Under the pieces are notes generated by a model, which saw only the letters and a program-made list of their open reading frames with translations, ran no database searches and was not told the origin of the DNA. The position numbers and the translations under genes were made by a program. Shown here one piece after another: positions 17,642-25,803 of a stretch of 64,000 nucleotides of DNA; position 1 is the stretch's first letter, and every line of letters begins with the position of its first letter. The DNA is taken from assembly GCA_964481425.1 (NCBI GenBank), contig CAYZTM010000001.1, positions 151,527 through 215,526 on the forward strand, written 5' to 3'. This DNA comes from MKUN01 sp964481425 (GTDB lineage: Bacteria > Bacteroidota > Bacteroidia > Chitinophagales > Chitinophagaceae).

Positions 17642-19687
17642 CTACCACACCCGGGCCCTGTCGTTTTCGGGACGGTACATTTTGGCTGTGTTAGGTATGT
17701 TGAATGCTTTGTACCATGCTTCCATATTGCTTATGGGTATGTTGCAGCGCAGTTGCACGGGTGAGTGCGGGTCGGTCTTCAGGCGCATGGCCAGCTCCTG
17801 CGGGCGGGTATTGGCGCGCCATACCTGTGCCCAGCTGAGGAAGAAACGCTGGTCGGGGGTGAAGCCGTCTATCTTGTCTTCGCTCTGGCCTTGTTTGGTC
17901 TTTTTGAAGGCTTCGTAAGCTATGTTAAGACCACCGAGGTCGGCGAGGTTCTCGCCTTCTGTCAGGCTGCCGTTTGCGTGCATGGTGTCTATTACGATCA
18001 TCTTGTCGAACTGGTTCACTACCATATCGGCCTTCTGTACGAAGTGTGCAGAGTCGTCTGATGTCCACCAGTTGTTGAGGTTACCGTCGGCATCATAAAG
18101 GCGGCCCTGGTCGTCGAAGCCGTGGGTCATCTCGTGGCCTATCACAGCACCTATGCCACCGTAGTTGACAGCGTCGTCGGCATTCATGTCGAAGAAGGGG
18201 TACTGCAGGATACCGGCAGGGAATACGATCTCGTTGAAGGCGGGATTGTAGTATGCATTCACCGTAGGAGGTGTCATGCCCCATTCTGTCTTGTCAACAG
18301 GTTTGCCCAGTTTCGAGAGATTGTAGTTGTATTCAAATTGAGAGGCCGCTATGATGTTCTTCACATAGTCGTTGCCACCTATGGTCACTTTGCTGTAGTC
18401 TTTCCACTTGTCGGGGTAGCCTATCTTTTTGGTAAAGGCATTAAGTTTTACCAGTGCTTTCTGCTTGGTGGCTTCGCTCATCCAGTCGAGGCGCTTGATG
18501 CGTTCGGCATAAGTTTGCTGCAGGTTGTTCACCAGTTCCAACATGCGCTTCTTGGCTTCCGGCACGAAGTATTTGTCCACGTACATCTGGCCAAGCAGTT
18601 CGCCTATAGAGCCGTCTATAACGCGCAGTACCCTCTTCCAACGGGGCTGCTGTACCTTCTGGCCACGAACGGCAGTGCCGTAGAATGCAAAGTGAGCCTC
18701 GTCGATATTGTTGCTCAGGAAGGGCGCCATGTTGCTCACCAGGTGGAACTTCAGGTATTTCTTCCATACATCAACGGGGGTAGCTTTCAGTTGTTTGCTC
18801 ACTTCGGCAAAGAAGTTGGGCATACCTACTATCATACTGTCCTGGCCGCTAACCCTGAGGTCCTGCAGCAGGCCGTTCCATTCAATATTAGGTGTTACTT
18901 TATCGATACCTGCAACATTGTACTTATTATACAGCTTGTAAGGGTCGCGCATTTCAACCCTTGTCATAGAGGCGCCGGCCAGCGCTTCCTCAAGCTTGTA
19001 GATGTCGGCAGCATCTTTTTTGGCTGCAGCGCTGTCCTCGCCCATCAGGGTAAGCAGCTTTACCTGGTACTCTTTATATGCATCGCGGATCTTTGCCGTA
19101 CGCTCATCTTTCTCAAAATAGTAATCACGGTCAGGCATGCCGAGGCCGCCCTGTGAGAACTGGCAGATCTCTTTGGTAACATTCTTATCGTCGGGCGATA
19201 CATAGAAACCGAAAAGAGGGCCTACTCCTTCCGTATGCTCTATTGCTACTTCGCTCAGCACACCGTTGGCATCTTTTATGTTGTCGATGCGGGTCATGAT
19301 CTCGTTGAGCGGGGTGATGCCTGCTTTATCGATAGCGGCGCTATCCATACCGCTACGGTAGAAATCGCCCACTTTCTGGTCGTTGCTGCCGGCTGCGGCA
19401 CTCTTGTTGTTGGCTGCGCCTTCCAGCAGGGTGCGCAGTTTCTTATAGTTATTTTCTCCCAGTTCGTCGAAGCTGCCCCAACGGGTCTTATCATCGGGTA
19501 CGGGGTTGTTCTTGAGCCATGTGCCGTTGGCATAATTAAAGAAGTCGTCGCCCGGTTTTACGGTTGTATCCATATTGGCCGGGTCGAGCAATTTGACTGC
19601 GGTGCCATTGCCTGAACCACCTGATTGCTGGCAGGAAGCTATGGCCAGTAATGCCGCGCCCGCCAGTAGTGTGTGTTTAATGTTCAT
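17642..19687 (-). CDS. M13 family metallopeptidase (PepO/neprilysin-like) lipoprotein
   Basis: Zinc endopeptidase acting outside the inner membrane on peptides. The start was set at MNIKHTLLAGAALLAIASC, which ends in a lipobox; the longer frame begins with a non-signal extension. The zinc site is H518-E519-x-x-H522 in VIGHEMTHGFDDQGR, with the downstream GENLADLGGL supplying the third ligand glutamate. The C terminus RPENDRARVW carries the tryptophan typical of the family. The 681-residue length is standard. The MraZ-like repeat array lies 210-250 bases upstream of its start. Confidence 0.92.
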   Translation of the reverse strand: MNIKHTLLAGAALLAIASCQQSGGSGNGTAVKLLDPANMDTTVKPGDDFFNYANGTWLKNNPVPDDKTRWGSFDELGENNYKKLRTLLEGAANNKSAAAGSNDQKVGDFYRSGMDSAAIDKAGITPLNEIMTRIDNIKDANGVLSEVAIEHTEGVGPLFGFYVSPDDKNVTKEICQFSQGGLGMPDRDYYFEKDERTAKIRDAYKEYQVKLLTLMGEDSAAAKKDAADIYKLEEALAGASMTRVEMRDPYKLYNKYNVAGIDKVTPNIEWNGLLQDLRVSGQDSMIVGMPNFFAEVSKQLKATPVDVWKKYLKFHLVSNMAPFLSNNIDEAHFAFYGTAVRGQKVQQPRWKRVLRVIDGSIGELLGQMYVDKYFVPEAKKRMLELVNNLQQTYAERIKRLDWMSEATKQKALVKLNAFTKKIGYPDKWKDYSKVTIGGNDYVKNIIAASQFEYNYNLSKLGKPVDKTEWGMTPPTVNAYYNPAFNEIVFPAGILQYPFFDMNADDAVNYGGIGAVIGHEMTHGFDDQGRLYDADGNLNNWWTSDDSAHFVQKADMVVNQFDKMIVIDTMHANGSLTEGENLADLGGLNIAYEAFKKTKQGQSEDKIDGFTPDQRFFLSWAQVWRANTRPQELAMRLKTDPHSPVQLRCNIPISNMEAWYKAFNIPNTAKMYRPENDRARVW

Positions 19688-19896
19688 CCTGAATTTATTT
19701 TTAAAGCAACAAATGTACAAATAAACTAAGCTGATTGTAAATGCCTTCAAAATTAGGGTAGGGGGATATTAGGGGTGTTTTTTCTTAATTCGTTGACCAG
19801 GTTGAGTGGGTTGAATGGGGTGGTGCGCAAGAAAAAATAAATTTTCCGCACTTTTGTTGGTTATCAATGGTTTGCGCTGAAATAATTGCACAAAAA

Positions 19897-19935
19897 TTTC
19901 CCATTTCTTTCCCACTTTTTCTCATTTCTTTCTCA
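19897..19935 (-). promoter_or_regulatory. MraZ-box-like array of four TGRGA repeats
   Basis: On the minus strand the pentamer reads TGAGA, TGAGA, TGGGA, TGGGA, each followed by AA. On the plus strand the copies start at 19897, 19908, 19918 and 19929, so the period is 10-11 bp, one helical turn. MraZ binds direct TGGGN repeats spaced by about 5 nt in front of the dcw (division and cell wall) operon. No mraZ or dcw gene is next to this array. Confidence 0.5.
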
Positions 19936-20046
19936 CATCGGTCGTTTATTTCAGGGGTCATAGTGTAGTTTTCTTAATGCTTTTACTGCGGGCATAAAAG
20001 TACGAAAGTTGATTGGGGCGAGAAGGGGAAGATATCCACAAATTTA

Positions 20047-20124
20047 TTTGTCTTATCACCTCCCCCTACGGGTACTCCTCTTTGCAAAAAGAGGAGAGTT
20101 ATTGTGTGTTTGTCTTATCACCTC
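20047..20124. repeat. Pair of 16-nt direct repeats flanking a hairpin
   Basis: TTTGTCTTATCACCTC occurs at 20047-20062 and 20109-20124, in both cases followed by a CTACGG word. Between them CTCCTCTTT-GCAA-AAAGAGGAG forms a 9-bp stem (20075-20096). This looks like an interspersed intergenic repeat unit rather than a gene regulatory site. Only one unit is in the window. Confidence 0.5.
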
Positions 20125-20166
20125 TACGGCCTGCATGAGGGTAGGCACTGATGCGAGTAGGTTCCG

Positions 20167-20835
20167 TTATCTCCGTACTACCTTTTTATTTGTGCAGGCC
20201 ATTACATGGTTGGCACGTATCATTTTCACCTCGGCTATGCCGGGGAAGAAGTAGTGCCTGCCGTTCTTCACCTCTTTGCAGCGGCAACGGGTGCGCAGTT
20301 GCTCCAGTTTTTCGAACACGCGGCCATCCTCGGTCATAAAGCGCTGGCCTATCTGCAGGCTGTCCACGAGGCGATAGCCGGGCTTGCGCTGATCGTACTG
20401 GTACAGGGCCTTGTAGAGGTCGGGGTCGGTACAGGTGCTGGCTGCTGGATTGTGCAGGTAGTTATACAATGCTTTCTCCACCTCGGGGGGAAAGATGCGC
20501 TTGCCCATGAAAGGCAGCAGCATGTGGCGGAACTGGGTCTTCCACTCCTTGCCATGGGGGCTGTGGTCGTGCGGATAGTGTACGGTGGTGAGCATATGCG
20601 CCAACTCGTGTATCAGCGTTATCAGGAAGCTGTAGGGGTTAAGGTTGGCATTGACGCTCACGCGGTGGTAGGGCTGGCCGGGCATGGGCTGCCGGTAGTC
20701 GCCCAGCACGCTCTTGCGCTCGTGCGTGAGGGTGAGGTGCACGGTATGGTCGCGAAAGTAGGGCGCCACCATATGGAAGGTGTCGGGCGGCAAAAAGAGC
20801 TCGAGGTAGCTGAATGATGTCTGTTCCTTTTTCAT
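20167..20835 (-). CDS. SprT-like zinc metallopeptidase domain protein
   Basis: A 222-residue protein with H76-E77-x-x-H80 in LIHELAHMLTTVHY and a downstream HSPHGKEWK containing H94, the usual third metal ligand arrangement of SprT-like proteins. A C-terminal pair CRCKEVKNGRHYFF resembles the zinc-ribbon tail of the family, although only two cysteines are seen. Known SprT/SPRTN relatives include DNA-protein-crosslink proteases in eukaryotes; the bacterial role is unclear. It follows the AtpZ-type genes by 2 bp, so it is the last gene of that operon. Its GC content is visibly higher than its surroundings. Confidence 0.75.
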   Translation of the reverse strand: MKKEQTSFSYLELFLPPDTFHMVAPYFRDHTVHLTLTHERKSVLGDYRQPMPGQPYHRVSVNANLNPYSFLITLIHELAHMLTTVHYPHDHSPHGKEWKTQFRHMLLPFMGKRIFPPEVEKALYNYLHNPAASTCTDPDLYKALYQYDQRKPGYRLVDSLQIGQRFMTEDGRVFEKLEQLRTRCRCKEVKNGRHYFFPGIAEVKMIRANHVMACTNKKVVRR

Positions 20836-20836
20836 G

Positions 20837-21217
20837 TTACTTGGTGTTCCTTACATGCCCGGATAGCAGCCAGGTCTCTGTTATGGTGTAAACGGCATAG
20901 ATGCCCAAAAGCATAAACAGGGAAGGCTTGTGAATGCCTTTGCCCTGCTTCACCAGCACATAGCCGAGTATGCCGCCCATGCACACCAGTAGCTTGATGA
21001 AGGTGGAGGCAGATACGCCGCGCACAAAGGCTGCGGGGTTCTTGCGTAGCTGCCCGGTAACGATGTAAAAGGTTAGTAAGGACAATAGGGCCATTACGAT
21101 ATTGCCCGTCATGAGCACAGTGGCATCGTAGGCCGGCACCTCGCGATGCAGCATGATGATGCCTGCGCCCAGCAGGGCAAATATGAACAGAACGGTAAGT
21201 ATGAATTTTTGTTTCAT
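20837..21217 (-). CDS. Small membrane protein next to AtpZ
   Basis: A 126-residue protein with four hydrophobic segments (about residues 5-22, 35-52, 68-85 and 100-117). It resembles the AtpI-like subunit-assembly proteins that sit after atpZ in Bacteroidota ATP synthase operons, though no diagnostic motif is visible. It overlaps the AtpZ-like gene by 4 nt and precedes the SprT-like gene by one base. A role in ATP synthase assembly is inference from context only. Confidence 0.55.
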   Translation of the reverse strand: MKQKFILTVLFIFALLGAGIIMLHREVPAYDATVLMTGNIVMALLSLLTFYIVTGQLRKNPAAFVRGVSASTFIKLLVCMGGILGYVLVKQGKGIHKPSLFMLLGIYAVYTITETWLLSGHVRNTK

Positions 21218-21429
21218 TTTTTGGGGTTACTGAATTCCTGTATGATCTTCCAGAGCAGGTACACCAGCATCACAACCGGCAGCAGTATGGTGAAGATGGG
21301 GAATTTCCACTTCAGCCAGCCATCGAGCTTAAGGCCCAGCCACACGGTAACCAGCAGCATGGCCAGCCAGGTGCTTGCAAGCCCTGCATAGCGCATGATG
21401 TTGTTCCGGTTTTGGGGCGTTTCGCTCAT
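21214..21429 (-). CDS. AtpZ/AtpI family protein
   Basis: A 71-residue protein with two transmembrane helices: MRYAGLASTWLAMLLVTVWLG, then KFPIFTILLPVVMLVYLLWKI, separated by LKLDGWLKWK. The glycine-rich first helix, the short K/D-containing turn and the basic end are the pattern of AtpZ/AtpI proteins, which are linked to c-ring or Mg/Ca transport in F-type ATP synthase operons. Unusually, no ATP synthase subunit gene is in the window; the next gene is unrelated. It overlaps both neighbours by 4 nt. Confidence 0.7.
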   Translation of the reverse strand: MSETPQNRNNIMRYAGLASTWLAMLLVTVWLGLKLDGWLKWKFPIFTILLPVVMLVYLLWKIIQEFSNPKK

Positions 21430-21923
21430 TCGAGTTGTTTTGACTGTTCCCTGTGTTGCCTGTTTTCCTGCTTTACTTCTTCTATCGCTTTTTGTTTTAT
21501 CTCTTCGGTTTGCGGAAAGATGCTCATATCTTCCTTGCGCACCTGGTCCATATTCAGTTTGGTGGTGTCGGGCCGGCCATTGTAGCTGCCGGCCATCACA
21601 TTCTTCAGGTTCTCTTCGTACACCTGCTGCGCGGCCACAAGGTCTGATAGCGAATCCATATTGCGTTTCAGCCTGATGACCTGCATATGTGTCTTGTCAC
21701 TGCCATAGCCGGGTACATAATACTTTAGCGGAGTAAGCAGCAGCACACATACCGTAAGGGTAACGATGATGACAAAGAGCGTACTGAGCAAAATATACAG
21801 CTTACGCATGGTAAGTTTAAAACTTGCCACCTCCTGCAGCGACTCATCGTCGATGAATACTACCCTGTAATTGATATTCAGTTTGCGGAGGATGCCCGAG
21901 CGTATGAAAGAAAGTTTGCTCAT
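21426..21923 (-). CDS. Membrane-anchored coiled-coil protein, M23-peptidase N-terminal type
   Basis: A 165-residue protein. Residues 1-35 form a basic cytoplasmic part (NYRVVFIDDESLQEVASFKLT), residues ~42-66 form one membrane helix (LYILLSTLFVIIVTLTVCVLLLTPL), and YYVPGYGSDK is followed by a coiled-coil region. This is the N-terminal design of Bacteroidota M23 endopeptidase-family proteins, but the catalytic M23 domain is missing here, so it may be a structural partner. First gene of the operon with AtpZ; a 236-bp divergent promoter region separates it from sprE. Confidence 0.55.
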   Translation of the reverse strand: MSKLSFIRSGILRKLNINYRVVFIDDESLQEVASFKLTMRKLYILLSTLFVIIVTLTVCVLLLTPLKYYVPGYGSDKTHMQVIRLKRNMDSLSDLVAAQQVYEENLKNVMAGSYNGRPDTTKLNMDQVRKEDMSIFPQTEEIKQKAIEEVKQENRQHREQSKQLE

Positions 21924-22159
21924 TATTTAAAAACTATAACGCAATACTTATGCGGATATGCTGTACGTTTTTTATACTTGTGAACAATATGGTTCAATCA
22001 AATGGTAAATTAAGCAAAAGCCGGTGAATAGGCGTAGCTTAAGTTATGCATTTTTGCCTATTTTTGAAGCAATTGCAAGCGTTGAGAATTTTTTGGGAAT
22101 GCTATGCAATGATAATATTTTTCGCGTTATTCAGTTAATAGTAAAAAAGGTAATTTAGA

Positions 22160-25100
22160 TTGCGCAACAGGTTAGGTTTTGTATTAATATTATTTTTATC
22201 ATCTATTTTCGCCTTTCAGTCGGCATCGGCCCAAAAGGTGAATACGGATAGCCTTGCCCGTGCGCGAAAGGCAGCGCTGGATTCGCTGCATGCCGCCCAA
22301 AAACGTACCCGTGATAGCATACAGGAGGCGCGGCAGCACCGAATAGACAGTATGAAGGCTGCTCGCAAACGGGTAACCGACAGCCTGGCGGTAATAAGGA
22401 AATACCGAAGCAGCAAGCATTATAAGGATAGTGTGACCAAATCGCGCCAGCGCCGCCTGGACAGCGTACGCGAAGTGCGCAAGGCCCACCTGGACTCGAT
22501 AAAGGCTGCCCGCCAGCATATTATAGACAGCACCGTAGCCGTAAGGAAGCACTATACCGACAGTGTGCGCACCGTGCAGAAGGCAAGGGCCGCCAAACTG
22601 GAGGCAAGACGGAAGTACCGGGAGAGCAAACGGTATAAGGATAGTGTGGCCGTGGTGCGACAGGCACGGCTGGATAGCATACGCGAGGTGCGCAAGGCCT
22701 ACAGCGATAGCCTGATAGCGGCACGCAGGGCGATATCGGACAGCCTGAAGGCGGCAAGAAAGCACTATAGCGATAGCGTGACGGCAGTACGCAAAAAAGC
22801 ACTGGATAGTATGAAGGCCATACGGCAGGCCCGAACGGACAGCCTGGCCAAGGTGAAAGCGAAGAAGGAGAAGGCACAGAAAGCCAAAGAGAAGGCCCGG
22901 ATAGACAAAATGGACCTTGCGCTGAAGCTGAAGATAGAGAAGAAACATAAGGCATGGAGCAATGAGACCATGCTGAAAAAGAAGTGGGGCGTGCCGCGAC
23001 GCGAGATACAGAATACCTTCACCCGCTACAACTACTACTTTAACTCCAATAATAAAATGGACGAGGCGCTGCTAAACATGCAGCGGTTGAGCAAAGAGAA
23101 TTATGATTCACTGATCGCCCTGTTCGCCTTCAACCCGGACAGGGATTCCTCCTCTATTGCTGCCGATATGGATAGTATCATCCACAAGGTATCGGTAGGT
23201 ATACAGATACACGACCCGCGCACCAAATGGGCCGATGACCTGTACCTGCTGCTGGGTGAGGCCTATTATTACAAAGGCGATTACCAGAATGCCATCATAG
23301 CCTTCCGCTACACGGTGAGCATCTGGGAACAGCAAAAGAAGGACCAGAAAGACCATAAGAGCAATAGTAAAGGAGAACCCTCGATACTGGAAGCAGACAA
23401 GAAATCGTTCCTGGACTTCCTGAAGCACCAGAGCGTGCATAATGAGGCCATACTTTGGCTTGCACGCACCTTTACCCAGATCAACGAAACGGGCAATGCT
23501 GAATCAGTATTGGACCTCGTGGAGGCCGATCCGAACTTCCCCGAGTCGCTCAAGGGCAGGCTGGCACTGGAAAAGGCCAATATAAAGCTGAAAGAGGGCA
23601 ATTATAAGGCTGCCAGTAAAGAACTCAGTGTAGCCGCAGGTGATGGTGAACTGACAACCACCACAAGACAGCGCTGCGCCTTCCTGGCCGGTGAGATATA
23701 TGAGTCGAGGCACGAGGATTCGGCAGCTATAGTCAGTTTCCAACAGGTGCTGGACCTGCATCCTAAAATAGAGATGGACTTCTATGCCCGCAAGCATTTA
23801 GCCAACTGTATCATGACATCGGGTGGTAAAACGGACGATGTGATCGCCTCTATGAAGCATATGCTGAAGGATGGCAAATACTTACCCTATTACGACCAGA
23901 TCTATTACCTGTTGGGTATGTTCTCACTGGCATCGGGTAACGATGAAGATGCAATTACTTACCTGGACAAGGGCATCAGGGCACCGAAGGCCACCAAGAA
24001 GCAGAAGGCAATATCCTTTGCCCACCTGGGTACCATATACTACAACAAAGAAGACTATATAGCCTCGAAACAGGCTTATGACAGTGCTGCATACTTTGCC
24101 AAATATGCCCCGGATGACCGTGAGGTGGAACTGGCGGAACGCCGCAGCCCTGTATTGGGTAGCGTGGCAGGCCCTGTAGGCATTATACATGTGCAGGACA
24201 GCTTGCTCACACTGGCTGCCATGGACGAAAAAGACCAGCGCAGCGTGGTGCGCAAATACATCAAGATGCTGGAGGACCGCCGGGCCGATAGCATATACCG
24301 CGCCGAGAACGCAGGTGTGGTAGCTGCGGAGCAGGCAGGGAATGACAATGTGCCGCAGGTGGCCTGGTATTTCTCGAACCCTATGCAGGTGCAGCAGGGC
24401 TACAATGCCTTCAAACGTAAGTGGGGCAACAGGCCACTGGTGGACAACTGGAGACGGATGTCGGCCATAGGCTTCGTGAGCAATAATGCGAATGAGCCGG
24501 CGCACAACATGACAGACAGCAATGCTGTAGATATAGACCTGGATGAGAACGGCATACCTACCGAGGAAAGCCTGCTGGCGGCCATACCGAACAGTCAGCA
24601 AAGGCAAGACAGGGCCCGCAGGCTGGAGCAGCGCGCCTATATCGATCTTGCCAATGCATATGTGATACAACTGGAAGATTACCCGCTGGCATTGAAGGCG
24701 CTTGACACACTCGACTACCGCTACCCCCAGCACGAACATAAACCACAAGACCTGTACCTGCGTTACCTGATAGCTATAAGGCAAAACAGGCTGGATGCAG
24801 CTAAGGATTACAGCGCACAAATATTGAAACAATATCCGAACTCGACCTATGCAGAACTGGTAAGGCCAGCCAGCGAGGACGGGGCCGGTATTGCAAACCT
24901 GCAGTCGACACAGGCTTATTACGAAGAAACGTATAATCAACTGGAGCAACGACAGTATGCGGACGCATTGCAGCGTGTGAAGGTGGCCAAGCAAAAATAT
25001 TCCGATCCCAGGTTCAATGGCCGGTTTACCATAATTGAGGCCTCAGCGCTGGCAGGCATGTCTGAATATGACCGTGCGGATACGATACTAAATGATTTCC

Positions 25101-25696
25101 TGAAGGGTAATACTAATGACTCATTGCGCGAGTGGGCTGAGGCAGTATTGCGTTATGTGGAACGTAATAAGCCCAAGGAGGTGAAGCCTATATTGCCCAC
25201 TAATGATTCGCTGAAAAAAGCGACCGGCAATATACCGGCAATGCCGGCCGACAGTCTTGCCGCCAAGGACGCTAAAGCGGCCCCCAATGTCCCGGATATG
25301 AAGAATGCCGTGAAGCTGGCCCCTCCTGATAAATATACCTACAAGCCGCAGGAGGAGCATTATTGTATCTTCATATTCCCAGGTTACGAGGCAAGGTCAT
25401 TAGGCGTAAAGGCGGCCATTACAGATTTCAATAGTTTCCAGTATAGCAAAGACCATCTTTCGGCGCATATTGATATGCTGAATGTGGGACTCGGTGTAGT
25501 TGCCGTCAAGACCTTCCCTAATGCGGCGGTTGCCAAAAGCTATATGAATGCCCTGAAGGCCAAAACGCAGATATTCAGGGAATATAAGCCCAATGAATAT
25601 AAAGTGGTCATCATATCAGCGATCAACTACCTGAAACTATTGGCTGACAAGTCGGATGGCCCTTACCTGAAATTCTACGACGAGAATTATAAATAA
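22160..25696 (+). CDS. sprE: SprE/PorW-type T9SS component with TPR repeats
   Basis: A 1178-residue protein needed, by family precedent, for type IX secretion and gliding. The start codon is TTG, right before a signal peptide (FVLILFLSSIFAFQSASAQ); no lipobox cysteine is seen, unlike PorW of some species. Residues ~27-250 are a low-complexity charged repeat with the unit DS-(I/L)-xx-(A/V)-R-K every 10-11 residues, probably a long helix. Residues ~300-950 contain TPR-like helix pairs (LYLLLGEAYYYKGDYQNAI). The conserved C-terminal domain (ITDFNSFQYS, ends KFYDENYK) closes the protein. The neighbouring atpZ-type genes match context seen in other Bacteroidota. Confidence 0.75.
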   Translation: MRNRLGFVLILFLSSIFAFQSASAQKVNTDSLARARKAALDSLHAAQKRTRDSIQEARQHRIDSMKAARKRVTDSLAVIRKYRSSKHYKDSVTKSRQRRLDSVREVRKAHLDSIKAARQHIIDSTVAVRKHYTDSVRTVQKARAAKLEARRKYRESKRYKDSVAVVRQARLDSIREVRKAYSDSLIAARRAISDSLKAARKHYSDSVTAVRKKALDSMKAIRQARTDSLAKVKAKKEKAQKAKEKARIDKMDLALKLKIEKKHKAWSNETMLKKKWGVPRREIQNTFTRYNYYFNSNNKMDEALLNMQRLSKENYDSLIALFAFNPDRDSSSIAADMDSIIHKVSVGIQIHDPRTKWADDLYLLLGEAYYYKGDYQNAIIAFRYTVSIWEQQKKDQKDHKSNSKGEPSILEADKKSFLDFLKHQSVHNEAILWLARTFTQINETGNAESVLDLVEADPNFPESLKGRLALEKANIKLKEGNYKAASKELSVAAGDGELTTTTRQRCAFLAGEIYESRHEDSAAIVSFQQVLDLHPKIEMDFYARKHLANCIMTSGGKTDDVIASMKHMLKDGKYLPYYDQIYYLLGMFSLASGNDEDAITYLDKGIRAPKATKKQKAISFAHLGTIYYNKEDYIASKQAYDSAAYFAKYAPDDREVELAERRSPVLGSVAGPVGIIHVQDSLLTLAAMDEKDQRSVVRKYIKMLEDRRADSIYRAENAGVVAAEQAGNDNVPQVAWYFSNPMQVQQGYNAFKRKWGNRPLVDNWRRMSAIGFVSNNANEPAHNMTDSNAVDIDLDENGIPTEESLLAAIPNSQQRQDRARRLEQRAYIDLANAYVIQLEDYPLALKALDTLDYRYPQHEHKPQDLYLRYLIAIRQNRLDAAKDYSAQILKQYPNSTYAELVRPASEDGAGIANLQSTQAYYEETYNQLEQRQYADALQRVKVAKQKYSDPRFNGRFTIIEASALAGMSEYDRADTILNDFLKGNTNDSLREWAEAVLRYVERNKPKEVKPILPTNDSLKKATGNIPAMPADSLAAKDAKAAPNVPDMKNAVKLAPPDKYTYKPQEEHYCIFIFPGYEARSLGVKAAITDFNSFQYSKDHLSAHIDMLNVGLGVVAVKTFPNAAVAKSYMNALKAKTQIFREYKPNEYKVVIISAINYLKLLADKSDGPYLKFYDENYK

Positions 25697-25803
25697 GCGC
25701 CAATTGCTACCTTGCATGCGATAGGGAATACCTATCCATCTATAACATTATGTTTGAGGAAATATCCCTTGTTTTTTCGTAATTTACGGGTATAGGAAAT
25801 TTT

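Larger units (their letters stand above)
19688..20166. other. Intergenic region with phased repeats and short direct repeats
   Basis: About 480 bases with no gene. It holds the MraZ-box-like array (19897-19935), a pair of 16-nt direct repeats (20047-20062, 20109-20124) and a GCAA-looped hairpin between them (20075-20096). The rest shows AT-rich and G-rich patches (AGGGTAGGGGGATATTAGGGG) without a recognisable promoter pair. Confidence 0.6.

Noticed and set aside
18122..19156. 344-codon plus-strand frame inside the M13 peptidase gene
   Set aside because: It is an antisense shadow of a gene with a clear zinc site and full-length family match.
22199..22948. Long minus-strand frame opposite the sprE repeat region; repeat periodicity suggesting a CRISPR-like array
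   Set aside because: The periodicity is that of the coded DS-xx-RK repeat on the plus strand; there are no identical repeats with unique spacers.
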